Source: Roseivivax jejudonensis
Lineage (GTDB): Bacteria; Pseudomonadota; Alphaproteobacteria; Rhodobacterales; Rhodobacteraceae
Direction of reading: 5' to 3'
Assembly (NCBI RefSeq): GCF_900172265.1
Contig: NZ_FWFK01000001.1
Location: 806,001 to 870,000 of the forward strand
Length of the DNA stretch: 64,000 nt
The notes under the pieces were generated by a model, which saw only the letters and a program-made list of their open reading frames with translations, was not told the origin of the DNA and did not search any database. Positions 34,767 through 45,465 of the stretch are shown piece after piece. The stretch's first letter is position 1. Each line of letters opens with the position of its first letter. A program made the position numbers and the translations under genes.

Positions 34767-35465
34767 ATGACCGATCACACGTTTCTGGAGTCGATGTTGG
34801 TCATCAATCCCGGCGCGCTCGACCGCGTCGTCGGGCGTGAAACGCTTGTCGTGACCGGCGCCCCGCGCGGCATGACCTCGGTGGTGTCCTACACGCTCTT
34901 CGAGCTCGGCTATTTCCTCGGCGACAAGATACAGCCGCGCAATTTCGAGGATGTCGGCTTCACCAAGGCGCTTCCCGACCCCAAGCTGTTCCCAAAGCCT
35001 CTGACCGAGCGGCGCGTGCTGATCGACCTGATCGCGGAGCGCAACGCCGCGCATGACAGGTGGGGGTTCAAGCTGCCCCGCGCCCTGCACTATATCGAGC
35101 AGCTGCCCGCGCTCCTGCGCAACCCGGTCGTCGTGCTCTGCGTCCGCAATCCGCTGGCGACCTGCGCTTCGGTGGCCACCCGCGAAAGCGGGCTCTCCGA
35201 CGGGCTTGCCACCGGCTACCGCAACGCGCTGCGGTCCGTAACGGCGATGGAGCACCTGATGAGCGCGTCGGACCTGCCCTCGATCCTCGTCGACATGGAT
35301 TCGGTCCAGCGGCGCCCGGGGCGGTTCCTGCGCGATTTCGCCAAGCTTCTGAAGCTCGAGGGCGATCTCGACGCGATCAAGGCGGGCATCGCCGAACCCG
35401 GATACAAGCGTGCGGCCAAGCAGCCCGGGGTGACCTACGTCAACGCCAAGGGTGATCCGATCTGA
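34767..35465 (+). CDS. Sulfotransferase-like P-loop protein
   Basis: 232 residues. The segment ETLVVTGAPRGMTSVVSYTLFELGY looks like the 5'-PSB loop of PAPS-dependent sulfotransferases (TGAPRSGTTxL-like, with the Ser/Thr pair altered), and the region VVVLCVRNPLATCASVATRES resembles the 3'-phosphate loop (RNPxxxxxS). If active, it would transfer sulfate from PAPS; the altered first loop makes this uncertain. It follows the hydroxylase gene by 60 bp and could modify its product. Confidence 0.55.
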   Translation: MTDHTFLESMLVINPGALDRVVGRETLVVTGAPRGMTSVVSYTLFELGYFLGDKIQPRNFEDVGFTKALPDPKLFPKPLTERRVLIDLIAERNAAHDRWGFKLPRALHYIEQLPALLRNPVVVLCVRNPLATCASVATRESGLSDGLATGYRNALRSVTAMEHLMSASDLPSILVDMDSVQRRPGRFLRDFAKLLKLEGDLDAIKAGIAEPGYKRAAKQPGVTYVNAKGDPI

Positions 35466-35477
35466 CCAACCGGCCGG

Positions 35478-36404
35478 TCAGCGGCAGTAGCTGCCGCTGC
35501 GATACCGCGCCGTGTCGAAATGGAAATGATCCTGGTGGAAACGGTCGGAATCGGGCCCGAGCGTGGTGCCGAAGATTCCGCAAGCCGCGCGGTAGGCACG
35601 CCGCAGGATAGGACCCTGGTTGTCGGAATAGTAACCACCCTGCACGGTCAGGTTGGTGCCGTCGCGCAGCCGGATCGCGGAGATGTCGATCGCCCGCCCC
35701 TTGCCGTGCTCGGACACCTTGGCACCCGGCTGGTTGTTGCGCGTCCGGCACGCGTAATGCGCCGCGACACGCAGCTCGGAAACGCCGCCGCCGACCTGAC
35801 CGACGGCCGGCTTCAGCCCGCGATCGACCCACGCCTTCAGCGCCCGCGCGGTGGGACAGTCGATCATCGCCTGCTGGCTGAGCGCGACGCCGGAGACACT
35901 GCGCACGCGGACACCGTCGCGGATGCCGCAGGCGGCGATGCGCCCGGGCACGTAGCCGACCGCCTCGCCCTGGATCGCCGGATCGCCGCAAATGGATCCA
36001 CGCCGCCGCTCCGCCTGCCGGGCCATGACCCGCTGCACGAAGGCGCGGCTGCGCGCGATGGGGCGCAGGGCGCGCGGGACGGCCTGCGGTGTCGCGGCCG
36101 CGAACGCGCGAAGGTCCTGCCCCTCGTAGCCGGGGAATTCGTCGACCGGATCCGCGCGCGGCACCGGGTCGAGCTGCGTCCACCGCGCCACCAGCTTCGC
36201 GGCGATCGCATCCTCGATCACGCTGTCCGGCCGAGCACGCGGCCGCACGTAGGTCTGCGCCTCCTCCGTCACGGGTTCGGGCGCCGCCGCATCGGGCGCC
36301 GCCGCATCGACCTGCGGGCGGGCGACCGGACGGGGCGAGACATCGGGCGCGGCAAAGGACGGCGCCGCGATCAGCATGGCAAGACCCAGGATCAGCGGTC
36401 TCAT
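35478..36404 (-). CDS. Extensin-like domain protein
   Basis: 308 residues. Signal peptide [18 protein letters not shown], a Pro/Ala-rich stretch, then an extensin-like C-terminal domain: CGDPAIQGEAVGYVPGRIAACGI, SQQAMIDCPTARALKAWVDRG, HYACRTRN, KVSEHGKGRAIDISAI and DHFHFDTARY. The His/Asp arrangement (SEHGKGRAID, HFHFD) resembles M15-type peptidoglycan peptidases, so a cell-wall role is likely. Last gene of the hisC-tyrA operon, with a 4-nt overlap. Confidence 0.82.
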   Translation of the reverse strand: MRPLILGLAMLIAAPSFAAPDVSPRPVARPQVDAAAPDAAAPEPVTEEAQTYVRPRARPDSVIEDAIAAKLVARWTQLDPVPRADPVDEFPGYEGQDLRAFAAATPQAVPRALRPIARSRAFVQRVMARQAERRRGSICGDPAIQGEAVGYVPGRIAACGIRDGVRVRSVSGVALSQQAMIDCPTARALKAWVDRGLKPAVGQVGGGVSELRVAAHYACRTRNNQPGAKVSEHGKGRAIDISAIRLRDGTNLTVQGGYYSDNQGPILRRAYRAACGIFGTTLGPDSDRFHQDHFHFDTARYRSGSYCR

Positions 36405-37327
36405 CGTTCCACCCGCGCGCGGCCGAAATCCGGCGCGTCCGTATCCTGGCCCGCTTCGATGATGCCCCGCCGGATCGCGCGGGTGCGCGTGAAATAGTCG
36501 AAGAGCGCGTCGCCGTTGCCGGTCCGGATCGCGCGCTGCAGCGCAAAGAGTTCTTCGGTGAAGCGCCCCAGAATCTCGAGCGTCGCGTCCTTGTTCGTCA
36601 GGAACACGTCGCGCCACATCGTCGGGTCGGACGCGGCGATGCGGGTGAAATCGCGAAAGCCTGCAGCGGAATACTTGATGACTTCGCTGTCCGTCACGCG
36701 ACGCAGATCGTCGGCCACACCGACCATCGTGTAGGCGATGAGGTGCGGAGTATGCGACGTGACGGCGAGGACCAGATCGTGATGATCCGGCTCCATCTCC
36801 TCGACAAGGGCGCCCATCCCTTCCCAGTAGCGACGCAGCCGCGCGACCGCCATGGGATCGGTCCCGGCCTCCGGCACCAGCAGGCACCAGCGGTTCTCGA
36901 AAAGGGTGGCGAAGCCGGATTCGGGCCCCGAATGCTCTGTCCCGGCGAGGGGGTGCCCGGGCACGAAATGCACGCCCTCGGGCAGGTGCGGGCCCACGTC
37001 GTCGATCACCCGTCGCTTGACCGACCCCACGTCGGTCACCGTCGCCCCCGGTTTCAGGTGCGGGCCGATGGCCTGCGCCACCGCCCCCATCGCGCCGACA
37101 GGCACCGCCAGAACGACGAGGTCGGCGTCGGCCACCACCTCTTCTGCGCTGTCGCAGACCTCGTGGCAGAGCCCGATCCGGCGCGCGGTCTCGCGTGTCT
37201 CCTCGGACCGCGCGTAGCCGGCCACGTGATCCGCGAGCCCCGCACGTCGCGTCGCCCAGAACATCGAGGACGCGATGAGACCGAGGCCGATCAGCGCGAC
37301 CTTTCCGTAGACCGCCGTGTCGCTCAT
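36401..37327 (-). CDS. tyrA: Prephenate/arogenate dehydrogenase
   Basis: Oxidative decarboxylation of prephenate (or arogenate) for tyrosine synthesis, cytoplasmic. 308 residues: Rossmann motif [41 protein letters not shown] with the catalytic His, and [14 protein letters not shown] near the C-terminus. The start at ATG 37327 overlaps the hisC stop. Whether prephenate or arogenate is used cannot be told from sequence. Confidence 0.92.
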   Translation of the reverse strand: MSDTAVYGKVALIGLGLIASSMFWATRRAGLADHVAGYARSEETRETARRIGLCHEVCDSAEEVVADADLVVLAVPVGAMGAVAQAIGPHLKPGATVTDVGSVKRRVIDDVGPHLPEGVHFVPGHPLAGTEHSGPESGFATLFENRWCLLVPEAGTDPMAVARLRRYWEGMGALVEEMEPDHHDLVLAVTSHTPHLIAYTMVGVADDLRRVTDSEVIKYSAAGFRDFTRIAASDPTMWRDVFLTNKDATLEILGRFTEELFALQRAIRTGNGDALFDYFTRTRAIRRGIIEAGQDTDAPDFGRARVER

Positions 37328-38409
37328 CGCGCCCCCGCCTTGAAGAGTCCGACCGCGTGCGCGACACGGCGGCACGACGCTTCGTCGCCGATCGAGATGC
37401 GCAGCGCCGCGGGCAGCTTGTAGGTACCGACGCGCCGCACGATCAGGCCCTGCTTCTGCAGGTAGAGATCGCAGGCCTCGGCCTCCTCGGCGTCCGCGAA
37501 CCGCGCGAGGATGAAATTGGCGCAGGAGGTGTCGGACGGCACGCCATGCTCCATCAGCGCCTCGGCGAGCCATGTCCGGAGCCGCGCATTCTCGCTGCGG
37601 CATTTTTCCACGAACTCGCTGTCGCGGATCGAAGCCTCGGCCGCCGCCAGCGCCGGGGCCGAGAGGTTGAACGGCCCCCGGATCCGGTTGAGCACGTCGA
37701 TGATCTGCTGCGGCCCGTAGCCCCAGCCGACGCGCATGCCCCCAAGGCCGTAGAGCTTGGAGAAGGTGCGCGTCATCACCACGTCACCGCGCGTCTCGAC
37801 CAGGGCGGCACCGCCGTCGTATCCCTCCACGAACTCGGCATAGGCCCCGTCGAGAACGAGGATCGCCCCGTCGGGCAACTCCTCGGCCAGACGCTCGATC
37901 TCGGCGAGACCGATCATCGTCCCGGTCGGATTGTTCGGATTGGCGAGAAAGACGAGGCGCGTGCGCTCCGTCGCCGCCGCGAGGATCGCGTCGATATCGG
38001 TCACGCGTTCCTTTTCCGGCACTTCGACGGGCGTGGCGCCGGCGGCGCGCGCGCTGATCTTGTACATCCCGAAGCCGTGCTCGGTGTGGATCACCTCGTC
38101 TCCCGGCCCGGCATAGGCCTGGCACAGGAAATGGATGATCTCGTCGGACCCGACGCCGCAGATGATGCGGCGCGCGTCGAGGCCGTGCACCTCGGCGATG
38201 GCATGGCGAAGCGCGGCGTGGTCGGTCACCGGATATCGGTGCATCTCGTGCAGGACGCGGCGCACCGCCTCTTGAGCCGCCGGGCTGGGGCCGAACGGGT
38301 TTTCGTTCGACGACAGCTTCACGACGTTCGTCACGCCCTCCACGGCGGACTTGCCACCCTGGTAGAGCTCGATCTCCATGATCCCCGGCTGCGGCTTGAT
38401 CTCGCCCAT
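37324..38409 (-). CDS. hisC: Histidinol-phosphate aminotransferase
   Basis: 361-residue PLP aminotransferase. [27 protein letters not shown] and the PLP-lysine motif [19 protein letters not shown] are typical of HisC. Besides histidine synthesis these enzymes often also transaminate tyrosine and phenylalanine precursors, and the coupling to tyrA (ATGA) suggests that role here. First gene of the operon hisC-tyrA-extensin-like gene. Confidence 0.93.
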   Translation of the reverse strand: MGEIKPQPGIMEIELYQGGKSAVEGVTNVVKLSSNENPFGPSPAAQEAVRRVLHEMHRYPVTDHAALRHAIAEVHGLDARRIICGVGSDEIIHFLCQAYAGPGDEVIHTEHGFGMYKISARAAGATPVEVPEKERVTDIDAILAAATERTRLVFLANPNNPTGTMIGLAEIERLAEELPDGAILVLDGAYAEFVEGYDGGAALVETRGDVVMTRTFSKLYGLGGMRVGWGYGPQQIIDVLNRIRGPFNLSAPALAAAEASIRDSEFVEKCRSENARLRTWLAEALMEHGVPSDTSCANFILARFADAEEAEACDLYLQKQGLIVRRVGTYKLPAALRISIGDEASCRRVAHAVGLFKAGAR

Positions 38410-38522
38410 CTCGCGTGCCTCCTGCCCGGTCGTCTTAACCGCCCGACGGAACGGAGAAAAGCGTCAAAGCCGCACGCCGGTCCTGCCGGCCGATCCGCGC
38501 GAAGCGAGCCGGCCGGTCGTGG

Positions 38523-40313
38523 TCAAGCGGCCGCGCGCAGGGGCAGGTCGCGAGGCGCGGCGCGGTCCTCGGGGATGTCGAACAGCCCGGTCGACAGCGA
38601 CCACTCCGACAGCGCGGGCCGGGTCGACCATACCGCCAGCGGGATCGCCCCGATGAAGGCGATCAGGATCGGCGCCGCGAAGGCCAGAACCGCCGGCAGG
38701 AACGTCCAGAGCCACGCCGCCAGCGCGAGCCCGAGCAGCGTCTGCGGCCACAGCACGTTTGCCGCCTCGTGCCATTCCAGCCGGTCGCGCGCGCGCTGTT
38801 GCGCGGCCCAGCCGACCTTGCGCCCGAACGGAAGCCCGATCAGGAACCGCGTGATCGACACCGCGACGATGGGCGCGACCAGCATGGAGAACACGATTTC
38901 GACCGCGAGCCCCGCCAGTAGCCGCGAGGCGCCGCCATAGGCCGTCGTGCGCTCGGGATTGGCGAGGACCTGCGCCACGCCCATGATCTTGGGCGCGAGG
39001 TTCAGCGTCATGATCAGCGCGAAGAAGCCGAGCCCCATCCAGAGCGGGACCGCTCCCACCTGACCCGGCACTGCCGCCAGCGCCGCGCCGGTGATGATGA
39101 ACGCGATCCACGCCGGTGCGGCCGCGTACATCTGGATCGCCAGCAGAAGCTGCAGCCGCGATACGGGCTTCAGACCTGGCAGCCCGAGCAGGCGGAAATA
39201 CTGCATGTTGCCGGCCGTCCAGCGCAACTCGCGACGGATGAAGTCAGGCAGGCTCGGCGGATTCTCCTCGCGGCTGTCGCCTTCCTCGGCCAGCACGCGG
39301 ACCTCGTAGCCCGCCCGCCGCATCAGCACCGCCTCGACCTGGTCGTGGCTGAGGATGTGCCCCGACAGCGGCCCGGAGCCCGGAAGCACCGGCAGCATGC
39401 AATGCCGCCGAAACGGCTCGGCGCGGATCAGGATGTTGTGGCCCCAGTTGGGACCGCAATCGCCCTGCCACCACGCGGAGCCCAGCGTGTAGGAGCGCAT
39501 GCCGTGGCGCATGCCGAACTGGAACGCGCGGGTAAAGAACGTGCGCGCCGGGAGACCGGTCACCAGCGATTGCAGCATCCCGATCTCGGGGCTCGCCTGC
39601 ATCACCCGGACAAGCCGCAGAACCGCATCGGCGCCCATCTCGCTGTCCGCATCGAGGGGCAGAAAGAAATCGATGCCGGTGACCCGGTGCAGGAACTCGG
39701 CGATGTTGCCGGCCTTGTAGCCGACGTTGTCGCTCCTCCGGCGATAGCGGATGGCGGCGCCCGGCCGCGCCGCCTGCCACGTGGCCACAAGCGCCTCTTC
39801 GCGTGCGGCCACGTCGTCGCGATCTGTGTCGCTCAGAACGTGGTAGGAGAACCGGTCGGCCCAGGGCGTCGCGCCGAGCTCCGTCTCCAGCCGGCGCAGC
39901 CGCGCGATGGACGCGTCCGGATCCTCGTTGCGCAGCGGCATGACCACCGCGGTCCGCGCGGCGATGGGGCCGCCCCGACGCGCGCGATCGAGCGCCGGCG
40001 TCACCACCGCGGCGGCCCGCGCGCCATGCCGAATATCGAGGGCGAGGCCGATCAGGCTGTTCCACAGCCCGATCGACAGCCAGGGCAGCGTAATCGCGTA
40101 GGCTGCGAGCATCGCGATTTCGAGCCAGAGAAGTCCGCCCACCGACAGGAGGGCCGTCATCCCGGCGAACAGGGCCGCGATGGTCGCGAGGTTCAGCACG
40201 AGCACGAGGCGGCGTCGGCCTCGCAGCGTCCCGCCCGGATCATGCCTCACGTCACGGCGGGTCCCGGCGACAGCGCGGCTGCCCTCGAGACTGTGGCGAT
40301 CGAGTTCCTGCAA
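38523..40313 (-). CDS. opgH: Glucans biosynthesis glucosyltransferase H
   Basis: Inner-membrane GT2 enzyme that polymerises the beta-glucan backbone of osmoregulated periplasmic glucans. 596 residues: two N-terminal membrane segments, a catalytic domain with LSDTDRDD, FFLPLDADSEMG and RRELRWTAGNMQYF (the R-W motif), and several C-terminal membrane segments. TTG 40313 has GGGAGG 5 nt upstream, so I accept it as start. No opgG partner is next to it, which is unusual since opgG and opgH are normally adjacent. Confidence 0.9.
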   Translation of the reverse strand: MQELDRHSLEGSRAVAGTRRDVRHDPGGTLRGRRRLVLVLNLATIAALFAGMTALLSVGGLLWLEIAMLAAYAITLPWLSIGLWNSLIGLALDIRHGARAAAVVTPALDRARRGGPIAARTAVVMPLRNEDPDASIARLRRLETELGATPWADRFSYHVLSDTDRDDVAAREEALVATWQAARPGAAIRYRRRSDNVGYKAGNIAEFLHRVTGIDFFLPLDADSEMGADAVLRLVRVMQASPEIGMLQSLVTGLPARTFFTRAFQFGMRHGMRSYTLGSAWWQGDCGPNWGHNILIRAEPFRRHCMLPVLPGSGPLSGHILSHDQVEAVLMRRAGYEVRVLAEEGDSREENPPSLPDFIRRELRWTAGNMQYFRLLGLPGLKPVSRLQLLLAIQMYAAAPAWIAFIITGAALAAVPGQVGAVPLWMGLGFFALIMTLNLAPKIMGVAQVLANPERTTAYGGASRLLAGLAVEIVFSMLVAPIVAVSITRFLIGLPFGRKVGWAAQQRARDRLEWHEAANVLWPQTLLGLALAAWLWTFLPAVLAFAAPILIAFIGAIPLAVWSTRPALSEWSLSTGLFDIPEDRAAPRDLPLRAAA

Positions 40314-40411
40314 GGCGACCTCCCTGGTTGCGCTCCCCTAGGGGTTTGGAGCGCAAGCCCAAGGTTTCCAGTGAAAAATCGGTGACGCCCTCCGCGACGG
40401 CGGAGCCCTGC

Positions 40412-41704
40412 TCAGACTTCGACCGCGAATCGCTCTTGGGCGCCGACGCCGAATACGCGCTTGTAGCGCTCGATTTCGTCGGCCGGGCCCATCGCCTTCT
40501 CCGGGTTGTCCGAAAGCTTCACCGTCGGCTGGCCGTTCGCCGCGACGGCCTTGCACACAAGGCTGAACGGCGCGAGCCGATCGCCCTCGGCCAGCCCCCT
40601 GAAGTCGTTGGTCAGCAGCGTGCCCCAGCCGAAGGAGGTCCGCACCCGGCCGGCAAACTGCTTCTGCAGCGCCTCTATTCGCTCGACATCGAGCCCGTCC
40701 GAGAAGATCACCAGCTTCTCGCGCGGATCTTCGCCGCGCGACTTCCACCACTGGATCGCGGTTTCCGCGCCCTTTACGGGGTCGCCGGAATCTATGCGGA
40801 TCCCGGTCCAGCCGGCCAGCCAGTCGGGCGCACGTTCGAGAAAGCCCTCCGTGCCATAGGTGTCGGGCAAGATCATGCGAAGGTTGCCGTCATGCTCCTC
40901 GTGCCAGTCGGCCAGCACGTCGTATGGCGCGCGCGCCAGCGCGGCGTCGTCTTCAGCCAGCGCCGCATAGACCATCGGCAACTCGTGCGCGTTGGTGCCG
41001 ATCGCCTCCAGGTCCCGGTTCTTGGCGATCAGGCAGTTCGATGTGCCCGTGAACGATGCGCCGAGACCTTCGCTCATCGCGCGCACACACCAGTCCTGCC
41101 AGAGAAAGGAATGCCGCCGGCGCGTGCCGAAATCGGCGATCTTGAGCCCGTCGAGCGCGCGCAACCGCTCGATCTTCTCCCAGAGCTTGGTCATCGCCCG
41201 GGCATAGAGCACCTGCAGCTCGAAGCGCCCCAAGTCGTGCAGGACGGCGCGCCCGCGCAGCTCCATCAGGACGGCAAGCGCCGGGATCTCCCAAAGCATG
41301 ACCTCGGGCCAGGCGCCCTCGAAGGTCAGCTCGTACTGGTCGCCCACGCGTTCGAGCGTGTAGGGCGGCAGCCGCAACGCCTCGAACCATTCCATGAAGT
41401 CGGGCCGGAACATCTGCCGCTTGCCGTAGAACGTGTTGCCGCGCAGCCAGGTCGACTCGCCCCGCGTCAGCGAAAGCGACCGGATATGGTCGAGCTGCTC
41501 GCGCAGCTCGCCCTCGTCGATCAGCTTGGCCAATGGAATGTGCGTGCTGCGGTTGATCAGGCTGAAGGTCACCTGCGTGTCGGGCCGGTTGCGGAAAACC
41601 GACTGGCACATCAGCAACTTGTAGAAGTCCGTATCGATCAGCGAGCGGACGATCGGATCGATCTTCCACTTGTGATTCCAGACCCGCGTGGCGATGTCGA
41701 CCAA
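40412..41704 (-). CDS. pncB: Nicotinate phosphoribosyltransferase
   Basis: Makes nicotinate mononucleotide from nicotinate and PRPP for NAD salvage. 430 residues: [44 protein letters not shown] (the phosphorylated His region), [11 protein letters not shown] and [11 protein letters not shown] are all present. TTG start at 41704 with GGAGGG upstream. It lies 72 bp downstream of pncA, which makes its substrate. Confidence 0.95.
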   Translation of the reverse strand: MVDIATRVWNHKWKIDPIVRSLIDTDFYKLLMCQSVFRNRPDTQVTFSLINRSTHIPLAKLIDEGELREQLDHIRSLSLTRGESTWLRGNTFYGKRQMFRPDFMEWFEALRLPPYTLERVGDQYELTFEGAWPEVMLWEIPALAVLMELRGRAVLHDLGRFELQVLYARAMTKLWEKIERLRALDGLKIADFGTRRRHSFLWQDWCVRAMSEGLGASFTGTSNCLIAKNRDLEAIGTNAHELPMVYAALAEDDAALARAPYDVLADWHEEHDGNLRMILPDTYGTEGFLERAPDWLAGWTGIRIDSGDPVKGAETAIQWWKSRGEDPREKLVIFSDGLDVERIEALQKQFAGRVRTSFGWGTLLTNDFRGLAEGDRLAPFSLVCKAVAANGQPTVKLSDNPEKAMGPADEIERYKRVFGVGAQERFAVEV

Positions 41705-41776
41705 GGCACCCTCCGTCAGCTTCCCGACGCTTAAAGCAGCCCCCGGGCGGCCAAGGCAAGCCGCGGCCGCCGCACC

Positions 41777-42370
41777 TCAGCCGAGGGTGACGCCTGCGGA
41801 CTCCATCCGCGCGCGCGCCTCGGCCGCCGATCCATCCGCGTCGATCGCCCGGCAGAGCGCCTCACGGACATGCACGCGAAACCCCAGCTTGGCCGCGTCG
41901 AGCGCCGACCAGGCGACGCAGAAATCATAGGCCAGACCGACGAACGTGAGCTCTTTGATCCCGCGCTCGCGCAGGTAGCCGGCGAGGCCCGTCGGCGTTG
42001 CGTGGTCATTCTCGAAAAAAGCCGAATAGCTGTCGATGTCGCGGCGAAAGCCCTTGCGGATCACCATGTCGGCGCGCGCCGTGTCGAGGTCCGGATGAAA
42101 GGCCGCGCCCTCGGAGCCGATGATGCAGTGGTCGGGCCAGAGCACCTGAGTGCCGTAGTCCATCTCGACGGTCTCGAGCGGCGCCTTGCCGGAGTGCTGC
42201 GACGCGAAGGAGGAGTGACCATCGGGATGCCAGTCCTGAGTCAGAACGACGGCCCCGGCCTCGGGCATCAGCGCGTTGATCGACTCAACCACTTCCGATC
42301 CGCCGGGCACCGCCAGCGCGCCGCCCTCGCAGAAATCCATCTGCACGTCGATCACGATCAGTGCCTGCAT
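41777..42370 (-). CDS. pncA: Nicotinamidase
   Basis: Hydrolyses nicotinamide to nicotinate. 197 residues; catalytic triad of Asp (LIVIDVQMDFCEGG), Lys (DMVIRKGF) and Cys (VGLAYDFCVAWSALDA), with the metal-binding DWHPDGHSSF. GGAGGAG precedes ATG 42370. Together with pncB it forms a two-gene NAD salvage operon, divergent from trhO. Confidence 0.96.
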   Translation of the reverse strand: MQALIVIDVQMDFCEGGALAVPGGSEVVESINALMPEAGAVVLTQDWHPDGHSSFASQHSGKAPLETVEMDYGTQVLWPDHCIIGSEGAAFHPDLDTARADMVIRKGFRRDIDSYSAFFENDHATPTGLAGYLRERGIKELTFVGLAYDFCVAWSALDAAKLGFRVHVREALCRAIDADGSAAEARARMESAGVTLG

Positions 42371-42482
42371 GGCCGGTTCTCCTCCTGCGGACGTCGCCTC
42401 GTGACGGCAGAGCCTAGCGGCGCCGCGTCGACCCGCAACCCCGGGCCTTGATCGCGCGTCCGGCCGCTCGTATCTCGCGGCC

Positions 42483-43400
42483 ATGTTCACCGTTGCCGCG
42501 CTCTACCGCTTCACGCCCTTCGACGACCCTGCCGCTCTTGCGCCGGGCATCGAGGCCGTGGCGCGCGACGGCGGCGTCACCGGCACGCTTCTGCTGGCGA
42601 CCGAAGGGCTGAACGGCACCGTCGCCGGCCCCGGCGAGGGGATCGCGGCGCTTCTGGCGCATCTGCGCGGGCTGCCGGGCTGTGCCGATCTGGAGCCGAA
42701 ACTTTCCACCGCGACCGAGCGGCCCTTTGCGCGGCTGAAGGTCCGGTTGAAGCGCGAGATCGTCACGATGGGCCAACCCGGGGTCGATCCCCGCGCGGCC
42801 ACCGGCCATTACGTGTCGCCGTCCCAGTGGACCGAATTCATCCGCGATCCCGAGGTTGCCGTGATCGACACCCGCAATGCCTACGAGGTCGCCATCGGCA
42901 CCTTCGAGGGCGCGATCGATCCCGGCACCGACAGCTTTCGCGACTTTCCGGCCTGGTGGGCCGCCAATCGCGACCGCTTCCACAACCGCAAGATCGCGAT
43001 GTTCTGCACCGGCGGCATCCGGTGCGAGAAATCGACGAACTGGCTCCTGTCGCAGGGGGTCGAAGAGGTCTACCACCTCGAGGGTGGAATCCTGAAATAC
43101 CTCGAAGAGGTCCCCGAGGCCGAAAGCGCCTGGCAGGGCGAATGCTTCGTCTTCGACGGCCGCGTGTCGGTCGGCCACGGGCTGCGCGAAGGACCGCACA
43201 TCCTGTGCCACGCCTGCCGCCGCCCGATCCGGCCCGAGGATCGCCAGCACCCGGACTACGAGGAAGGCGTCGCGTGTCACCACTGCGCCGCCGAGACGAG
43301 CGCCGAGGACAAGGCCCGCTTTCGCGAGCGCCAACGCCAGATCGCCCTCGCCCGCGCACGCGGAGAGACGCACCTTGCCGCCGAGGCGTCCGAAGACTGA
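42483..43400 (+). CDS. trhO: tRNA uridine(34) hydroxylase, rhodanese-type
   Basis: Oxygen-dependent hydroxylation of U34 in tRNA to 5-hydroxyuridine. 305 residues: an N-terminal ferredoxin-like part (VAALYRFTPFDDP), a rhodanese domain with the active Cys in MFCTGGIRCEKSTNWLL and VYHLEGGILKYLE, and a C-terminal region with Cys pairs (HILCHACRRPIR, CHHCAAE) that may bind metal. Matches the YceA/TrhO family throughout. Confidence 0.92.
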   Translation: MFTVAALYRFTPFDDPAALAPGIEAVARDGGVTGTLLLATEGLNGTVAGPGEGIAALLAHLRGLPGCADLEPKLSTATERPFARLKVRLKREIVTMGQPGVDPRAATGHYVSPSQWTEFIRDPEVAVIDTRNAYEVAIGTFEGAIDPGTDSFRDFPAWWAANRDRFHNRKIAMFCTGGIRCEKSTNWLLSQGVEEVYHLEGGILKYLEEVPEAESAWQGECFVFDGRVSVGHGLREGPHILCHACRRPIRPEDRQHPDYEEGVACHHCAAETSAEDKARFRERQRQIALARARGETHLAAEASED

Positions 43401-43434
43401 GCACGGCCCCGGTCGCACACCTCACGAACCGTCG

Positions 43435-43467
43435 AACAAAAGGGCGCGCCGCGATCGCGACGCGCCC
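43435..43467 (-). terminator. Rho-independent terminator after hslU
   Basis: Nearly perfect stem GGGCGCGCCGCG...CGCGACGCGCCC (43442-43467) followed on the minus strand by TTTTGTT. It lies in the 128-bp gap between convergent trhO and hslU, so it may also serve trhO. Confidence 0.85.
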
Positions 43468-43528
43468 CTTCGCATAGTGATGACTGAGCGCGCGAAAGCG
43501 CACCGGTCACCGCGCCGCCCGCTAGCGC

Positions 43529-44836
43529 TTACAGCACGTAACGGCTCAGGTCGGTTGACCGGCTGAGATCGCCGAGATGCTTTTCGACGAAGTCGTCGTC
43601 GACGGTCACCGTGTCGCCGGCATGGTCGGGCGCGACGAAAGACAGCTCCTCGAACACCCGCTCCATCACCGTGTAGAGCCGGCGCGCGCCGATGTTCTCG
43701 ACCGACGCGTTGACCTCGGCGGCGATACGGGCGAGCGCGGCGATGCCCGCCTCGGTGAACTCGACGGTCACGTGCTCGGTCGCCATCAGCGCGGTGTACT
43801 GCCGGGTCAGCGCGTTGTCGGTTTCGGTCAGGATCCGGACGAAGTCGCCCTCGGTCAGATCGCGTAGGTTGACCCGGATCGGCAGGCGGCCCTGCAGCTC
43901 GGGCAGGAGGTCCGACGGCTTGGCAACGTGGAACGCGCCCGACGCGATGAACAGGATATGGTCGGTTCGCACCGGGCCGTGCTTCGTCGATACGGTCGTG
44001 CCCTCGATCAGCGGCAGCAGATCGCGCTGCACGCCTTCGCGGCTCACGTCGCCACCGCGCGCGTCGGACTTGGCGCAGACCTTGTCGATCTCGTCGAGAA
44101 ACACGATCCCGTTCTGCTCGACCGCGTCCAGGGCCGAGGTCTTGACCGCCTCGTCGTCGAGCAGCTTGTCGGCCTCTTCCTGGATCAGCACGTCGTAGCT
44201 TTCGGCGACCGAGAGCCGCTTGCGCGTGGTTCGCCCGCCGAAGGCCTTGCCGAAGAGATCGCCGAGGTTCATCCCGCCCATGCCCTGGCCTGGCTGGCCG
44301 GGAATCTCCATCATCGGCAGCGACGGCGCGTTCTCCTTCAGCTCGAGATCGATCATCGTGTCGTCGAGCTCGCCCGCCTTGAGCTTCTTGCGGAACATCT
44401 CGCGCGTGGCATCGCGCGCGTCCTCACCGGCGATCGCGGCGATCACCCGGTCCTCGGCCGCCTGATGCGCGCTCGCCTTGACGTCCTCGCGCATCTGCTC
44501 GCGGGTCATCGTCATCGCCGCGTCCATGAGATCGCGCACGATCTGCTCGACGTCGCGGCCGACATAGCCGACCTCGGTGAACTTCGTGGCCTCGACCTTG
44601 ACGAAAGGCGCGCGCGCCAGCTTGGCGAGCCGGCGCGAGATCTCGGTCTTGCCGACACCGGTGGGCCCGATCATCAGGATGTTCTTCGGGTAGACTTCAT
44701 CGCGGATGTCGTCCGAAAGCTGCTTGCGGCGCCAGCGGTTGCGCAGCGCGACGGCCACGGCGCGCTTGGCGTCCTTCTGGCCGATGATGAACCGGTCGAG
44801 CTCGGAGACGATCTCGCGCGGGGTCAGGTCTGTCAT
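43529..44836 (-). CDS. hslU: ATP-dependent protease ATPase subunit HslU
   Basis: AAA+ unfoldase of the HslUV protease. 435 residues: N-terminal [33 protein letters not shown], Walker [13 protein letters not shown], Walker [12 protein letters not shown], pore/I-domain segment (residues 110-235) and a C-terminus ending SRYVL as needed to dock into HslV. It lies 42 bp downstream of hslV in the same operon. Confidence 0.97.
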   Translation of the reverse strand: MTDLTPREIVSELDRFIIGQKDAKRAVAVALRNRWRRKQLSDDIRDEVYPKNILMIGPTGVGKTEISRRLAKLARAPFVKVEATKFTEVGYVGRDVEQIVRDLMDAAMTMTREQMREDVKASAHQAAEDRVIAAIAGEDARDATREMFRKKLKAGELDDTMIDLELKENAPSLPMMEIPGQPGQGMGGMNLGDLFGKAFGGRTTRKRLSVAESYDVLIQEEADKLLDDEAVKTSALDAVEQNGIVFLDEIDKVCAKSDARGGDVSREGVQRDLLPLIEGTTVSTKHGPVRTDHILFIASGAFHVAKPSDLLPELQGRLPIRVNLRDLTEGDFVRILTETDNALTRQYTALMATEHVTVEFTEAGIAALARIAAEVNASVENIGARRLYTVMERVFEELSFVAPDHAGDTVTVDDDFVEKHLGDLSRSTDLSRYVL

Positions 44837-44878
44837 GTGGGAAATCCTTCGATCCGGTCGCGTCGCTGGGCGCGGGCC

Positions 44879-45436
44879 TCAGCCCTCCAGCGTCTCGACC
44901 GTGAGGTTGCCGTTCGTGTAGACGCAGATGCTGGCGGCGATCTCCATCGCGCGGCGCGCGATCGCCTCGGCGTCATGCTCACCGTCGATCATCGCGCGCG
45001 CGGCGGCCAGAGCGTAGTTGCCGCCCGATCCGATGGCCGCGATCCCGTCCTCGGGCTCCAGCACGTCGCCCGCGCCGGTCACCACGTAAAGCTGGGCGCC
45101 GTCGGTCACGATCAGCATCGCTTCGAGCTTCTGCAGGTACTTGTCGGTGCGCCAGTCCTTGGCCAGCTCGACGCAGGCGCGCTGCAGCTGGCCGGGGGTC
45201 GCCTCGAGTTTCTGTTCGAGCCGCTCCAGCAGCGCGAACGCGTCGGCGGTCGACCCGGCAAAGCCGGCAACCACGTCCGACCCGCCCGGCGAGAGCCGGC
45301 GCACCTTGCGCGCCGAGCCCTTGATGACGGTCTGCCCGAGGCTGACCTGCCCGTCACCCGCGACGACCACGCGGCCGCCCTTGCGCACGCCGATGATCGT
45401 CGTGCCGTGCCAGCCCGGAAAGCTGTCCTCTGCCAT
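44879..45436 (-). CDS. hslV: ATP-dependent protease peptidase subunit HslV
   Basis: Proteasome-like peptidase of HslUV. 185 residues; the nucleophile is the Thr of [22 protein letters not shown] after processing, and [12 protein letters not shown] and [17 protein letters not shown] are conserved. ATG 45436 is chosen because it gives this N-terminus. A heat-shock-type promoter lies 30-58 bp upstream. Confidence 0.97.
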   Translation of the reverse strand: MAEDSFPGWHGTTIIGVRKGGRVVVAGDGQVSLGQTVIKGSARKVRRLSPGGSDVVAGFAGSTADAFALLERLEQKLEATPGQLQRACVELAKDWRTDKYLQKLEAMLIVTDGAQLYVVTGAGDVLEPEDGIAAIGSGGNYALAAARAMIDGEHDAEAIARRAMEIAASICVYTNGNLTVETLEG

Positions 45437-45465
45437 GCGCCATCCTTCCATTGGTCTGGCGCGGC

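Noticed and set aside
35480-35498. 8-bp palindrome AGCGGCAG-TAG-CTGCCGCT at the end of the extensin-like gene as terminator
   Set aside because: It lies almost wholly within the last codons and has no T run on either strand.
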